A program made the translations under genes and the position numbers. A stretch of DNA of 64,000 nucleotides from Sphingopyxis macrogoltabida. GTDB lineage: Bacteria > Pseudomonadota > Alphaproteobacteria > Sphingomonadales > Sphingomonadaceae. The notes below the pieces were generated by a model. That model searched no databases and was not told where the DNA came from. It was given only the letters and a program-made list of their open reading frames with translations. The DNA lies in the NCBI RefSeq assembly GCF_001314325.1, contig NZ_CP009429.1:4092501-4156500 (forward strand). The letters run 5' to 3'. Below are positions 51,667 to 60,834 of this stretch, in pieces (position 1 is the stretch's first letter; every line of letters starts with the position of its first letter).

Positions 51667-51986
51667 CGCGGGGCGCGGGCGTGCCGCGCGATCAGTGCGT
51701 CGATCCGGTCGCGCTGGGGCAGGATGATACCGAGGAGCCCGGCGAGCGTCGCGGCGCCGAGCTTGCGCATCAGGCGCGAGCGATGAATTTCGACGGTGCG
51801 GTGACTGATGCCGAGCTCCTGCCCGATCTGCTTGTTGGTGAGACCGCGCACGAGCCCGCCCACGACTTCGAGCTCGCGATGTGTGAGCTGTTCGATGAGA
51901 GGGGGCGAATGCCGCGACCGCGCAGCGCGGTCCGGCGCGGGGCGGCGGATCGCGGCCTGTGGGTCTTCGCGGCGGGCTGTCGTCAT
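51663..51986 (-). CDS. LuxR/FixJ-type HTH protein without receiver
   Basis: A 107-residue protein holding only a LuxR/FixJ DNA-binding domain: LTHRELEVVGGLVRGLTNKQ, LGISHRTVEIHRSRLMRKL. ATG 51986 is preferred since GGAGG lies nine bases upstream; the ATG at 51995 would overlap that site. There is no receiver domain, so it should bind DNA without phosphorylation. It follows fixJ in the same direction and ends tail-to-tail over the NRAMP stop. Confidence 0.85.
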   Translation of the reverse strand: MTTARREDPQAAIRRPAPDRAARSRHSPPLIEQLTHRELEVVGGLVRGLTNKQIGQELGISHRTVEIHRSRLMRKLGAATLAGLLGIILPQRDRIDALIARHARAPR

Positions 51987-52058
51987 GCGGTCCATCCTCC
52001 GATGGACAGTCGTCTAGCGCTCGGGCGTCCTGCGGTCGTTACGTAATGTCCGCAGATT

Positions 52059-52673
52059 TCAGGCACCGAGTCCTGCGGCGAAGGCGAGCCGCAGCGCGTC
52101 GGACAGGCTGCGGACATCGAGCTTCGCCATGAGGTTCGCGCGGTGGACTTCGACGGTACGCGGCGAGATGCCGAGGTCATAGGCGATGGTCTTGTTCGGC
52201 AGTCCCTGCGCGAGCCCTTCGAGAACCTCGCGCTCGCGCGGGGTCAGGATGCCAAGAACGACCTCGGCCTCGGCGGCACGCGCCACCGCTCCATCGGCCG
52301 CCGCCATGCGGGCGAAAGCGGCCTCGATCGAGGCGATGAGCACCGCCTTCTCGAACGGCTTTTCGAGGAAATCGACCGCGCCGGCCTTCATCGCCCGGAC
52401 CGCAATCGAGACGTCAGCGTGCCCGGTAAGGACAATCACCGGCATGGTGACGCCGCGCTCTAGCATCGCCTGCTGGACCTCGAGCCCGTCCATTTCGGGC
52501 ATGCGCACGTCGAGCAGGACACAGCCTTCGGGCACGTGCCGGATTTCCTTCAGGAACAGCGCGCCATTGGCCCAGGTCTCGACCGCATAGCCCGAGGTCT
52601 TGAGCATGAAACTCGCCGACCGCCGGATCGCCTCCTCATCGTCGACGATATGCACGAGCTTCCTATCCGACAT
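52059..52673 (-). CDS. fixJ: FixJ-type response regulator
   Basis: A 204-residue regulator with N-terminal receiver (VHIVDDEEAIRRSASFML, phospho-Asp in LLDVRMPEMDG, VLTGHAD, LEKPF) and C-terminal LuxR-type helix-turn-helix (LTPREREVLEGLAQGLPNKTIA, ISPRTVEVHRANLMAKL). The second ATG (52673) sits six bases after GGAGG. It overlaps fixL by about 11 bases. FixJ activates low-oxygen genes when FixL is oxygen-free. Confidence 0.94.
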   Translation of the reverse strand: MSDRKLVHIVDDEEAIRRSASFMLKTSGYAVETWANGALFLKEIRHVPEGCVLLDVRMPEMDGLEVQQAMLERGVTMPVIVLTGHADVSIAVRAMKAGAVDFLEKPFEKAVLIASIEAAFARMAAADGAVARAAEAEVVLGILTPREREVLEGLAQGLPNKTIAYDLGISPRTVEVHRANLMAKLDVRSLSDALRLAFAAGLGA

Positions 52674-54537
52674 CATTTTCCTCCGCCTTCGCGCTCACCA
52701 GTGTGAAGTGAAATTCGGTCCCGCCGCCGGTGCGCGGCTCCATCCAGATACGTCCGCCATTGGCCTCGACGATCGTCCGGCAGATCGAGAGACCGAGTCC
52801 CATGCCTTCTGCCTTGGTGCTGACGAACGCCGTAAAGAGCTGCTCGGCGACCTCCGGCGTCACGCCCGGTCCGGTATCGGCGACGATCACGCGGACAAAG
52901 CCGCGCTGGTCGGGACGGCTCGTGACGGTCAGCTGCCGCACCGGACTGTCGGCCATCGCTTCGACAGCGTTGCGAATGAGGTTGATCAGCACCTGCTGGA
53001 TCTGGACCTTGTCGACGAGCACCGGCGAGGCATAGGGATCGAGGTCGAAGCGCGGCTCAACGCTCTTCTCGCGCGCGCCCATCAGTCCGAGCACCGCCGC
53101 CTCGTTGATGAGCACCGGCAGTTTCTCGATCGTCTTCTCGACCTCGCCGCGCGCCACGAAGTCGCGCAGGCGGCGAACGATATGCCCTGCGCGCAACGCT
53201 TCCTTCGCCGTATCGTCGAGCGCATCGCGGATCATCGGAATATCGTCGGGATCAGGATTGGCGAGCAGGTCGCGCACCGCTTCGACATAATTGGCGACCG
53301 CGGTAATCGGCTGGTTGAGCTCATGCGCGAGCGTCGAGGCCATCGTCCCCATCGCGCTGACGCGCGAAACATGGATCAGCTCGGACTGGAGCGATTCGAG
53401 CCGGGCCTCGGTCTGCTGGCGTTCGGTGAGGTCGCGGATGAAGCCGGTAAAGAGCGGGTGGCTGTCGCTCGACGCCTCGCCGATCGACAATTCCATCGGA
53501 AAGGTCGAGCCGTCCCTGCGCTCTGCGAACACCACGCGTCCGATGCCGATGATGCGCTTTTCCCCCGTTTCGAGAAAGCGCCGGATATAGGCATCGTGGC
53601 GCTCGCGATCGGGTGAGGGCATCAGCCGGCTGACATTGACCCCGAGCAGCTCGGCCTCCTGATAACCGAACAGTCGCTCGGCGGCCGCGCTGAAGGACAC
53701 GATCGAACCCTGATCGTCGATGACCACCATCGCATCGGGCACCGTCGAGAGGATCGACCGCAGATGGCTTTCCTGCGATCGCAGCGCCTCCTCGGCCGCG
53801 CGCCGTCCGGTGATGTCCGAGACGACCTTGGCGAAACCGCGAAGATCGCCGCCCGCGGTGCGAAGCGCCGTGATCGAGACATCGGCGAGGAACTCGGACC
53901 CATCCTTGCGGACGCGCCAGTCCTCCATCTCGAGACGTCCCTCGCGCGCCGCAACGGCAAGGTCGCCCTCAGGTTTGCCGGCCGCGACGGCGTCGGGCGG
54001 ATAGAAGATCGCGGCATCCTTGCCGACAACCTCTTCCTCGCGCCAGCCCTTGAGACGTTCGGCGCCCTTGTTCCAGATCGTCACGCGGCCTTCGGCATCG
54101 AGCAGGTAGATCGCATGCCCCTGCGCACCGTCGATGAGCAGATTGAGTTCCTCGGCGACCAGCGCCGCCTCGGCATCGCGCCGCGCAGCGCGATGGTCGC
54201 TTTCATGCACGCGCCGCCGCATGCGCTCGAAGGCTTGCGAGAGCGCAACAATGCCGACGGCGGTGACCAGAAACACGATGGCCTCGACGAGATTATAGGC
54301 GCTGCCGTCGCGGAAGCCCGCGAAATAGAGACCGAACGCAAGCGCCGGCGCGGTCGCGATCGATGCCGCGAGCGGACCGGCATAGAAAGCGCCAGCAAGG
54401 ATCGCGGGTGCGAAAAGCAGGAAGGATGCACTGCCGCCAAGCCAGGGAGTGAGTGCATAGCGAAGGAGCGCCGCGGCAGCGATGAGCAGAAGCGCCAGCA
54501 CCAGGCGTATCGCAAAAGGACGTTGTATCATCGACAT
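52663..54537 (-). CDS. fixL: FixL-type haem PAS sensor histidine kinase
   Basis: A 624-residue kinase. An N-terminal membrane part of about four helices (LLIAAAALLRYAL, FLLFAPAILAGAFYAG; DUF4118-like), PAS1 at about 125-245, PAS2 at about 255-375 and HisKA/HATPase after. PAS2 has the FixL haem set: RERHDAYIRRFLETGEK with His314 as likely proximal ligand and IIGIGRVV with the oxygen-contact Arg. The phospho-His is H405 in LAHELNQP. ATG 54537 is chosen: GGAGG lies 11 bases upstream, and an ATG at 54678 would put a regulatory motif inside the gene. Oxygen binding switches kinase activity off. Confidence 0.93.
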   Translation of the reverse strand: MSMIQRPFAIRLVLALLLIAAAALLRYALTPWLGGSASFLLFAPAILAGAFYAGPLAASIATAPALAFGLYFAGFRDGSAYNLVEAIVFLVTAVGIVALSQAFERMRRRVHESDHRAARRDAEAALVAEELNLLIDGAQGHAIYLLDAEGRVTIWNKGAERLKGWREEEVVGKDAAIFYPPDAVAAGKPEGDLAVAAREGRLEMEDWRVRKDGSEFLADVSITALRTAGGDLRGFAKVVSDITGRRAAEEALRSQESHLRSILSTVPDAMVVIDDQGSIVSFSAAAERLFGYQEAELLGVNVSRLMPSPDRERHDAYIRRFLETGEKRIIGIGRVVFAERRDGSTFPMELSIGEASSDSHPLFTGFIRDLTERQQTEARLESLQSELIHVSRVSAMGTMASTLAHELNQPITAVANYVEAVRDLLANPDPDDIPMIRDALDDTAKEALRAGHIVRRLRDFVARGEVEKTIEKLPVLINEAAVLGLMGAREKSVEPRFDLDPYASPVLVDKVQIQQVLINLIRNAVEAMADSPVRQLTVTSRPDQRGFVRVIVADTGPGVTPEVAEQLFTAFVSTKAEGMGLGLSICRTIVEANGGRIWMEPRTGGGTEFHFTLVSAKAEENDVG

Positions 54538-54866
54538 CGACCGCGCGGCCTCCGCCCGCGCTGCAAAGGCGTCGCCGCCCTCGCGGTGCGCCTTCCCCCG
54601 ATCACCGTCCATAGCGGCTTTTGGCGGGGCGCGAAACGCCCGGCGCGTTCGCGATCCGTATTGTTCCTTAAGGGACATCCCGCTTCGCTAGGGCGGTATG
54701 CGCCGTGCGCCCATGCGGGAATCTACGGATAGGAGGAACCCGCCCGCGATATCAAAAGCGGCACGCGGATCGTCGCGCCTCGCCCGTCCCGTCCAGCTCG
54801 GCCCGGCGCGGCGGTCCATTGCTCCCGCCCCAAAATCCGGCAGCGGCCCTTCGTTCAGGATGTCAC
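54538..54866. promoter_or_regulatory. Divergent fixL / quinone-reductase control region
   Basis: About 330 bases, without a supportable gene. It contains two candidate FixJ-type elements: AGGAACAATACGGA on the minus strand (within 54653-54674), pointed toward fixL, and CGGGAATCTACGGA on the plus strand (54716-54729), one mismatch, toward the rightward operon. This would allow FixLJ autoregulation. Confidence 0.45.
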
Positions 54867-55451
54867 ATGCAGACCAGACGGATCACGCTCATCGACGGAC
54901 ATCCCGACCCCGATCCGGGACGGTTCGTCCATGCGCTGGCCGATGCCTATGCGGCGGCGGCGCTGGCGGCGGGTCATGGGATCCGCCGGATCGCGGTCGC
55001 GGAGCTCGCGTTCGATTTGCTCGAAAGTCGCGCCGAGTGGGAAGCGGGTCCGCTTCCGCCCGCGATCGCCGAGGCGCAGGACGATATTGCATGGGCCGAA
55101 CATCTGGTGATTTTCTACCCGCTCTGGCTCGGAGACCTGCCCGCTCGCCTCAAGGGCTTCTTCGAACAGGTGATGCGCCCGGGCTTCGCGTTCGCGCCCA
55201 AGGCGAACGGCTTGCCCGAAAAACGCCTCAAGGGCCGGACGGCCCATATCGTCGTGACGATGGGGATGCCCGCGCTTTTCTACCGCTTCTATTTCCGCGC
55301 GCACAGCCTGCGCAGCCTCGAGCGCAACATTCTGCGCTTTGTCGGCATTGCGCCGACCAAACGCAGCATCGTCGGCAATGTCGAGGGCGATCCCAAGCAC
55401 CGCACCATGTGGCTCGAGACAATGGCCGAACATGGCGCGGCGGGCCGCTGA
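54867..55451 (+). CDS. NAD(P)H:quinone oxidoreductase-like flavoprotein
   Basis: A 194-residue flavodoxin-fold protein. ITLIDGHPDPDPGRFVHALA is the FMN/FAD phosphate loop; LVIFYPLWLGDLPARLKGFFEQVMRPGFAF is the NQO1/KefF-family core. Such enzymes reduce quinones by two electrons. ATG 54867 has AGGA upstream. It is the first gene of a rightward stress unit. Confidence 0.88.
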   Translation: MQTRRITLIDGHPDPDPGRFVHALADAYAAAALAAGHGIRRIAVAELAFDLLESRAEWEAGPLPPAIAEAQDDIAWAEHLVIFYPLWLGDLPARLKGFFEQVMRPGFAFAPKANGLPEKRLKGRTAHIVVTMGMPALFYRFYFRAHSLRSLERNILRFVGIAPTKRSIVGNVEGDPKHRTMWLETMAEHGAAGR

Positions 55452-55499
55452 GCCGATGCACGGTCGTCGATCCCATCCGCGAACGAAGGGCAGCTAGTC

Positions 55500-57116
55500 A
55501 TGGCCAATACCGAAACGCCGCTGACGATCCAATTCCATGGTGCCGCCGGAACCGTCACCGGCTCGTGCATGGAACTCACGCTCGGGCAGCACAGGATCCT
55601 GATCGATTGCGGACTGTTCCAGGGATCGCGAAGCCTCGAAGCACTGAACCATGGCGCGTTCGCGTTCGAGGTCGGCAAGATCGACGCGGTGCTCCTGACC
55701 CATGCCCATATCGATCATTGCGGGCTGTTGCCGAAGCTCGCGAAGGAAGGCTATCGCGGCCCCGTCTGGTGCACCGCACCGACCGCAGACCTTCTCGAAT
55801 ATATGCTCGCCGACGCGGGACGAATCCAGGAGAGCGACACCGCGCGCCGAAACCGCCGCTATGACCGCGCCGGCGAAGATATGTTCGAGCCGCTCTATAC
55901 CGAGGCTGATGGCCTTCGCGTTTGGCGGCTTGCCGAGCCGGTCGGACTTGGGACCTGGTTCGAACCCGCGCCGGGTTTCCGGGCGCGGCTGTGGAACGCC
56001 GGCCACATCCTGGGTTCGGCCTCGGTCGAACTGGAAGCCGGCGGGGTGCATCTGCTCTTTTCCGGCGACATCGGCCCCGACAACAAGGCGTTTCACGACG
56101 ATCCGGCAGCGCCGGCGGGCGTCGATTTCCTCATATGCGAAGCGACCTATGGCGACCGCACGCGGCCCAAACTCTCGATCGAACAGCGCCGAGCGCTGCT
56201 CGAGACCGAAGTAAAAGCAGCTCTGGCAAGGGGCGGGAATCTCGTGATCCCGACCTTTGCGCTCGAACGCACGCAGGAACTGCTTCTCGATCTCGCGCGC
56301 CTCGCCGACGCGAACCGCATCCCCAATGTTCCGATCTTCGTGGACTCGCCGCTCGCGAGCCAGGCGACGAAGGTATTCGCAGCCCATGCTGCCGAGCTCG
56401 AAGATGTCGAAGGCTCCGACATCTTCCGGCATCCGTCGATCCGCTATGTCGAGGATGTCGCCGAATCGATCCGCCTCAACAGCGTATCGGGCGCCATCAT
56501 TCTTGCTGCCTCGGGCATGTGCGAGGGCGGGCGCATCCGCCATCATCTCGAGCATAATCTGCACCGGCGGCAATCGACGATACTGTTCGTCGGGTTCCAG
56601 GCGCGCGGATCGCTCGGGTGGGTGATCCTCGACGGAGCCGAGCGTGTGCGGATTTCCGGCAAGGACATCAATGTTCGCGCCGCCGTCCGGCGCATCGACA
56701 GCTATTCGGCACATGCCGATCGCGACGAGCTTGCGGCCTGGATATGCGAGCGTCAACCGGTCCGCGGCGGACTTTTTCTGGGTCATGGCGAGAGCGAAGC
56801 GATCGAAGCGCTTCGCACGCTCGTCCAATCCGAAACGCCCCGCCTCGCCGTCGTCGCTCCGGCGATCGGCGAGAGCTTTGCGCTCGCCCCCGGCGCGTCG
56901 CCCAAGCGTATACGGACCGGACGCGTCGATATCGCTCAGCTCGCGGGGGAAGACTGGCAGAATGACTACGCCGATTTCGCCGCCAATCTGAAGCACAACC
57001 TCGCGCACATCCGCAGCGAGGAAGGGCGGCGCAAGGCGCTCGACGAGATGCGGCGGGTGCTCGCCGACTATGAGGCGGCGCGCTTCCAGCAGAAACGCCG
57101 CCGCCGCGCGGCATAG
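55500..57116 (+). CDS. Metallo-beta-lactamase-fold RNase, beta-CASP family
   Basis: A 538-residue protein. The N-terminal MBL domain carries LLTHAHIDHCG (His68, His70, Asp72, His73) and later GHILGSASVELE and FSGDIG; the beta-CASP domain follows with PTFALERTQELLL, FVDSPLA and ILAASGMCEGGR, ending with SYSAHADRDEL. CPSF-like exonucleases of this type process RNA in bacteria and archaea. It lies 48 bases after the reductase. Confidence 0.92.
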   Translation: MANTETPLTIQFHGAAGTVTGSCMELTLGQHRILIDCGLFQGSRSLEALNHGAFAFEVGKIDAVLLTHAHIDHCGLLPKLAKEGYRGPVWCTAPTADLLEYMLADAGRIQESDTARRNRRYDRAGEDMFEPLYTEADGLRVWRLAEPVGLGTWFEPAPGFRARLWNAGHILGSASVELEAGGVHLLFSGDIGPDNKAFHDDPAAPAGVDFLICEATYGDRTRPKLSIEQRRALLETEVKAALARGGNLVIPTFALERTQELLLDLARLADANRIPNVPIFVDSPLASQATKVFAAHAAELEDVEGSDIFRHPSIRYVEDVAESIRLNSVSGAIILAASGMCEGGRIRHHLEHNLHRRQSTILFVGFQARGSLGWVILDGAERVRISGKDINVRAAVRRIDSYSAHADRDELAAWICERQPVRGGLFLGHGESEAIEALRTLVQSETPRLAVVAPAIGESFALAPGASPKRIRTGRVDIAQLAGEDWQNDYADFAANLKHNLAHIRSEEGRRKALDEMRRVLADYEAARFQQKRRRRAA

Positions 57117-57205
57117 GCAAAATCCTCGCACCCGGCGGGGCCCACGCAATCGAGACCGCCAAGGCAAGGGTCCGGACGCCTCGCCACTTATAAAGGAGAC
57201 ATCGC

Positions 57206-58273
57206 ATGAAAGCCCTCGTCTATAACGGCCCCGGCCTGAAAGCCGTCGAGGAGCGGCCGGTGCCCCAGGTGCAGGATGCGGGCGACGCGATCGTGCGCGT
57301 CACCAGGACGACCATTTGCGGCACCGACCTTCATATATTGAAGGGCGATGTCCCGAGCTGCGAACCGGGGCGCATCCTCGGGCACGAGGGCGTGGGTATC
57401 GTCGACAGCATCGGGACGGGCGTGACCGTTTTCGCGCCCGGCGACCATGTTCTGATCAGCTGCATCACCGCGTGCGGCCGCTGCGACTATTGCCGCCGGG
57501 GCATGCCATCGCATTGCACGACGGGCGGCTGGATCCTCGGCAACATCATCGACGGTACGCAGGCAGAATATGTTCGTATCCCGCATGCCGACACGAGCCT
57601 CCATGCCATTCCCGAAGAGGCCGGCGAGGATGCGCTGGTCATGCTCAGCGACATCCTGCCGACGGGCTTCGAATGCGGCGTGCTCAACGGCAAGGTCGCG
57701 CCGGGATCGACCGTCGCGATCGTCGGCGCGGGCCCGATCGGCCTTGCCGCGCTGCTCACGGCGCAGCTCTTCTCGCCCGCCCGGATCATCATGATCGATC
57801 TGGACGAGGCACGCCTTGAGGTCGCGCGCCGGTTCGGCGCCACCGACACGATCAACAGCGGCACGCGCAATGCCGCGGCGGCGCTGATGGAGATGACGGA
57901 TGCGCGCGGCGCCGACACGGTGATCGAGGCTGTCGGCGTTGCCGCCACCTTCGAACTTTGTCAGCTGCTTGTCGCAGCCGGCGGAACGATTGCGAATGTC
58001 GGCGTGCATGGCGCCAAGGCCGACCTGCACCTCGAACACCTCTGGTCCCGCAATATCACGATCACGACGCGATTGGTCGATACCGTCTCGACGCCGCAGC
58101 TCTTGCGGATGGTCGAGGCGAAACAATTGGATCCCGGAGAGCTCGTCACCCATCATTTTGCGATGGCCGACATGATGGACGCATATGAGGTCTTCTCGCG
58201 GGCGGCCGAGACCAAGGCACTGAAGGTCATCATCGAAGCCGACGATCCGCGCACGGCGAGGCCCGCCGCGTGA
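57206..58273 (+). CDS. Zinc-dependent alcohol dehydrogenase 2
   Basis: A 355-residue medium-chain dehydrogenase. Catalytic zinc: CGTDLHILKGD, GHEGVGIVDSIG; structural zinc: CGRCDYCRRGMPSHC; Rossmann loop VGAGPIGLAALLTAQL. TTGGWILGNIIDGTQAEYVR is typical of the class that acts on short or secondary alcohols. ATG 57206 follows AAAGGAGAC. The stop overlaps the next GTG. Confidence 0.92.
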   Translation: MKALVYNGPGLKAVEERPVPQVQDAGDAIVRVTRTTICGTDLHILKGDVPSCEPGRILGHEGVGIVDSIGTGVTVFAPGDHVLISCITACGRCDYCRRGMPSHCTTGGWILGNIIDGTQAEYVRIPHADTSLHAIPEEAGEDALVMLSDILPTGFECGVLNGKVAPGSTVAIVGAGPIGLAALLTAQLFSPARIIMIDLDEARLEVARRFGATDTINSGTRNAAAALMEMTDARGADTVIEAVGVAATFELCQLLVAAGGTIANVGVHGAKADLHLEHLWSRNITITTRLVDTVSTPQLLRMVEAKQLDPGELVTHHFAMADMMDAYEVFSRAAETKALKVIIEADDPRTARPAA

Positions 58274-58923
58274 CGCAGCGCATGAAAGAGATCGCGCGGA
58301 CCATCGTCGATCTGCAGGCCGAACTCGATCGCGAGATCGAACATCGGCGGAGGGCGCTGGGCGTGCGGGTCCATGACCGGCTTGTCGAATTCGAGCGCGG
58401 CATCGTGATCGAACAGAGGAAACTCAAGACGAGCGTGCGGGCGTTTCTCGCCCGCTCCTCCTTCGGTGCCATCATCACCGCGCCCGTCATCTACTCGATG
58501 CTGCTTCCGCTGGTCCTGCTCGATATCTGGATCAGCGTCTACCAGGCCGTATGCTTTCGCGCCTATGGGATCGCCCGTGTCGAGCGGCGCGACTATATCG
58601 CATTCGATCGGGGGCGCCTCGCCTATCTCAACTGGGTCGAAGCGTTGAACTGCGGCTATTGCGCCTACGCCAATGGCGTGATCGCCTACGCTCGCGAGAT
58701 CGGGAGCCGGACCGAGCAATATTGGTGCCCGATCAAGCATGCGCTGAAGATCAGCGACCCGCATCAGCGCTATTATGAATTTCTCGAATTTGGCGATGCC
58801 GAGGGGTATCGGACGCGTCTCGCCGCGTTTCGCGCGTTGCTGGCCGCCGACGGCGACGATATCGCCAAAGGGACCCGCGCCGCGTCACCGCGACCGGAAG
58901 CGGAGGAACGGGCGAGTCCGTAG
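58270..58923 (+). CDS. Hypothetical membrane-associated protein with CGYC motif
   Basis: A 217-residue protein from GTG 58270, overlapping the dehydrogenase stop (GTGA). It has an N-terminal charged helix (KEIARTIVDLQAELDREIEH), a hydrophobic span (IITAPVIYSMLLPLVLLDIWI), and a C-terminal domain with LNCGYCAYANG and YWCPIKHALKISDPHQRYYEF. The CGYC pair with a later Cys-Pro-His could bind metal or be redox-active. No known family was recognised. Confidence 0.75.
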   Translation: MTQRMKEIARTIVDLQAELDREIEHRRRALGVRVHDRLVEFERGIVIEQRKLKTSVRAFLARSSFGAIITAPVIYSMLLPLVLLDIWISVYQAVCFRAYGIARVERRDYIAFDRGRLAYLNWVEALNCGYCAYANGVIAYAREIGSRTEQYWCPIKHALKISDPHQRYYEFLEFGDAEGYRTRLAAFRALLAADGDDIAKGTRAASPRPEAEERASP

Positions 58924-58996
58924 AATCCCGCAATGCGGCGCTTCCGGCACGGCGTTATGCCTGCTCCCGACGCAATTTCCGCAAAGGGAGACGACA

Positions 58997-59554
58997 ATGA
59001 TTGCGACCGATGCGCCCGGCCGACCCGTGCAGAGCGGCCTCTGGAAGGAAATCTCGGTGCTCGAGATCGGAGTGGCGGTGTGCCTCCTCATCCTGTTCGT
59101 CCTCTCGCGCACCTTCCTCGAGACGATCGCCGCCATCTACATGCTGGTCGCCGCGATGCTGTTCGCCGCGCTCGTCCAAGGTCGCATGGCGGCGACCTGC
59201 AATGACCGGCTGGACCGGCGGCTCTGGCAGGCAAGCGCGCTCGCCTGTCTTGTTCAAGCGATCATTCTGTTCGTCGATCCGCTGCTCGGCGGTTATCATA
59301 CCGCCATGGCGATGGCGGGCATTCTCGCCGCTGGAGCGGCGGCGCGGCTGACGCTTGCCCTCGTGCGGGGCCATGCGGGCCGCGGCTGGCTCTATCTCTC
59401 GGGCACAGTCAGCATGATGGTCTCGCTGGCTATCGGATTCGCCTGGCCGTTCGCCTCGATCGTCCCTGCGGCGCAAAGTCTCGCGCTCGACCTGCTCGCC
59501 GTCGCGGCGATGCTGGCGAGCGTCACCGGAAAGGCCCCGGCATGTTCGAAATGA
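58997..59554 (+). CDS. Polytopic membrane protein, HdeD-like
   Basis: A 185-residue protein with five or six hydrophobic spans (ISVLEIGVAVCLLILFVLSR, ETIAAIYMLVAAMLFAALV, AMAMAGILAAGAAARLTLAL). The pattern resembles the HdeD/DUF308 group linked to acid stress. ATG 58997 follows AAAGGGAG. It overlaps the next gene by 13 bases. Confidence 0.65.
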   Translation: MIATDAPGRPVQSGLWKEISVLEIGVAVCLLILFVLSRTFLETIAAIYMLVAAMLFAALVQGRMAATCNDRLDRRLWQASALACLVQAIILFVDPLLGGYHTAMAMAGILAAGAAARLTLALVRGHAGRGWLYLSGTVSMMVSLAIGFAWPFASIVPAAQSLALDLLAVAAMLASVTGKAPACSK

Positions 59555-59916
59555 TCAAAACGAACGACGACGTGCTCGCCGTCCGTATCGAGGGCAACAT
59601 CACGGGAGAGGATCTGGCCGCAATCATGGACCGGCTCGACGTCGCGATGGCGGCGAACGAGACGGTGCATGTCTATGCCGAGACGCGGTCGATCGACGGT
59701 ATCGAGATCAGCGGGCTGGCCGCGCATATCGCGCGGGCCGCGCCGCTTTTCGCAAAGCTCGACCGGTTCGGCCGCGTCGCGGTTGTCGCCGATCAGTTTT
59801 GGATTCGGGCCCTCACGCGGATCGAAAGCGCGCTTCTGCCGCATATCGGCTATAGGGTGTTCAAGCCCGAGGATCGCGGCGCGGCGTTGATGTGGGTCGA
59901 AGGGCGCGACGGATGA
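59542..59916 (+). CDS. SpoIIAA-like (STAS-type) protein
   Basis: A 124-residue single-domain protein: VLAVRIEGNITGEDLAAIMD, VHVYAETRSIDGIEISG and FGRVAVVADQFWIRALTRIE are typical of the SpoIIAA-like lipid-binding family. It is soluble. Its start lies inside the preceding gene and its stop overlaps the VIT-type gene (ATGA). Confidence 0.82.
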   Translation: MFEMIKTNDDVLAVRIEGNITGEDLAAIMDRLDVAMAANETVHVYAETRSIDGIEISGLAAHIARAAPLFAKLDRFGRVAVVADQFWIRALTRIESALLPHIGYRVFKPEDRGAALMWVEGRDG

Positions 59917-60644
59917 CGGGCACCCTTCTGTCCGGTCCCTGGCCGTCGGCGCGCGGCGATCACCGCGAAGCCCATCTCGTATCGCGGACGGGGTGGCTGC
60001 GGGCAGCCGTGCTCGGCGCCAACGACGGGATCGTCTCCACCGCAAGTCTCATTATTGGCGTCGCGGCGTCGGGCGCCACCCGTCAATCGATCCTGGTTTC
60101 GGGGGTTGCCGGCCTCGTTGCCGGCGCCATGTCGATGGCGGCCGGCGAATATGTGTCGGTCAGTTCGCAGGCCGATACCGAACGGGCGGACCTTGCCCGT
60201 GAAAAGCGAGAGCTGGCGAGCGACCCCGCGGCCGAACGCGACGAGCTGGCCGGCATTTATGAACGACGCGGCCTCGATCCGGAAACCGCGCGCATCGTGG
60301 TCAACCAGATGACCGCGTTCGACGCGCTCACGACGCATGCGCGCGACGAACTCCATATCACCGACATGACGGCCGCGCGCCCGGTCACCGCGGCGCTGGC
60401 GTCTGCCGCCACCTTTACCGCCGGCGCGGCGCTGCCGCTCCTCGTCGCCGCGCTGACGCCGACGACAGGGATCGTTGCACTCGAAGCCATCGGTTCGCTG
60501 CTGTTCCTCGCCGCGCTGGGATGGCTCGGCGCATTTGCAGGTGGCGCCGCGCCCACCCGTCCGGTTGCACGCGTCATATTCTGGGGCGCGCTCGCGATGG
60601 CCATCACCGCGGGAATCGGCCGGCTGGTGGGCACGGCTGTCTGA
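59913..60644 (+). CDS. VIT1/CCC1-family metal transporter
   Basis: A 243-residue membrane protein. REAHLVSRTGWLRAAVLGANDGIVSTASLIIGVA is the family opening (quoted in part: VLGANDGIVSTAS), followed by GAMSMAAGEYVSVSSQADTE and a Glu-rich cytoplasmic loop (AERDELAGIYERRG). Members move iron or manganese out of the cytoplasm or into stores. The start is ATG 59913, overlapping the previous stop. Confidence 0.9.
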   Translation: MTGTLLSGPWPSARGDHREAHLVSRTGWLRAAVLGANDGIVSTASLIIGVAASGATRQSILVSGVAGLVAGAMSMAAGEYVSVSSQADTERADLAREKRELASDPAAERDELAGIYERRGLDPETARIVVNQMTAFDALTTHARDELHITDMTAARPVTAALASAATFTAGAALPLLVAALTPTTGIVALEAIGSLLFLAALGWLGAFAGGAAPTRPVARVIFWGALAMAITAGIGRLVGTAV

Positions 60645-60834
60645 CGGACAAGGATGGACCCCGCCCAAATCCTCGAACAAATGATCGGGAGAGGCAGCCT
60701 TTTCGCACCTGCACGGTTACCTGTTTCATGACGGCCGCGGACACACCATCGAAGCATGTGCGGCTCCCGGCCGCTTGGGCCACCCTGCACGCATGTGGAA
60801 ATCCGGGCGCCGGTCGTAGTGGAACGGGAGCGCC

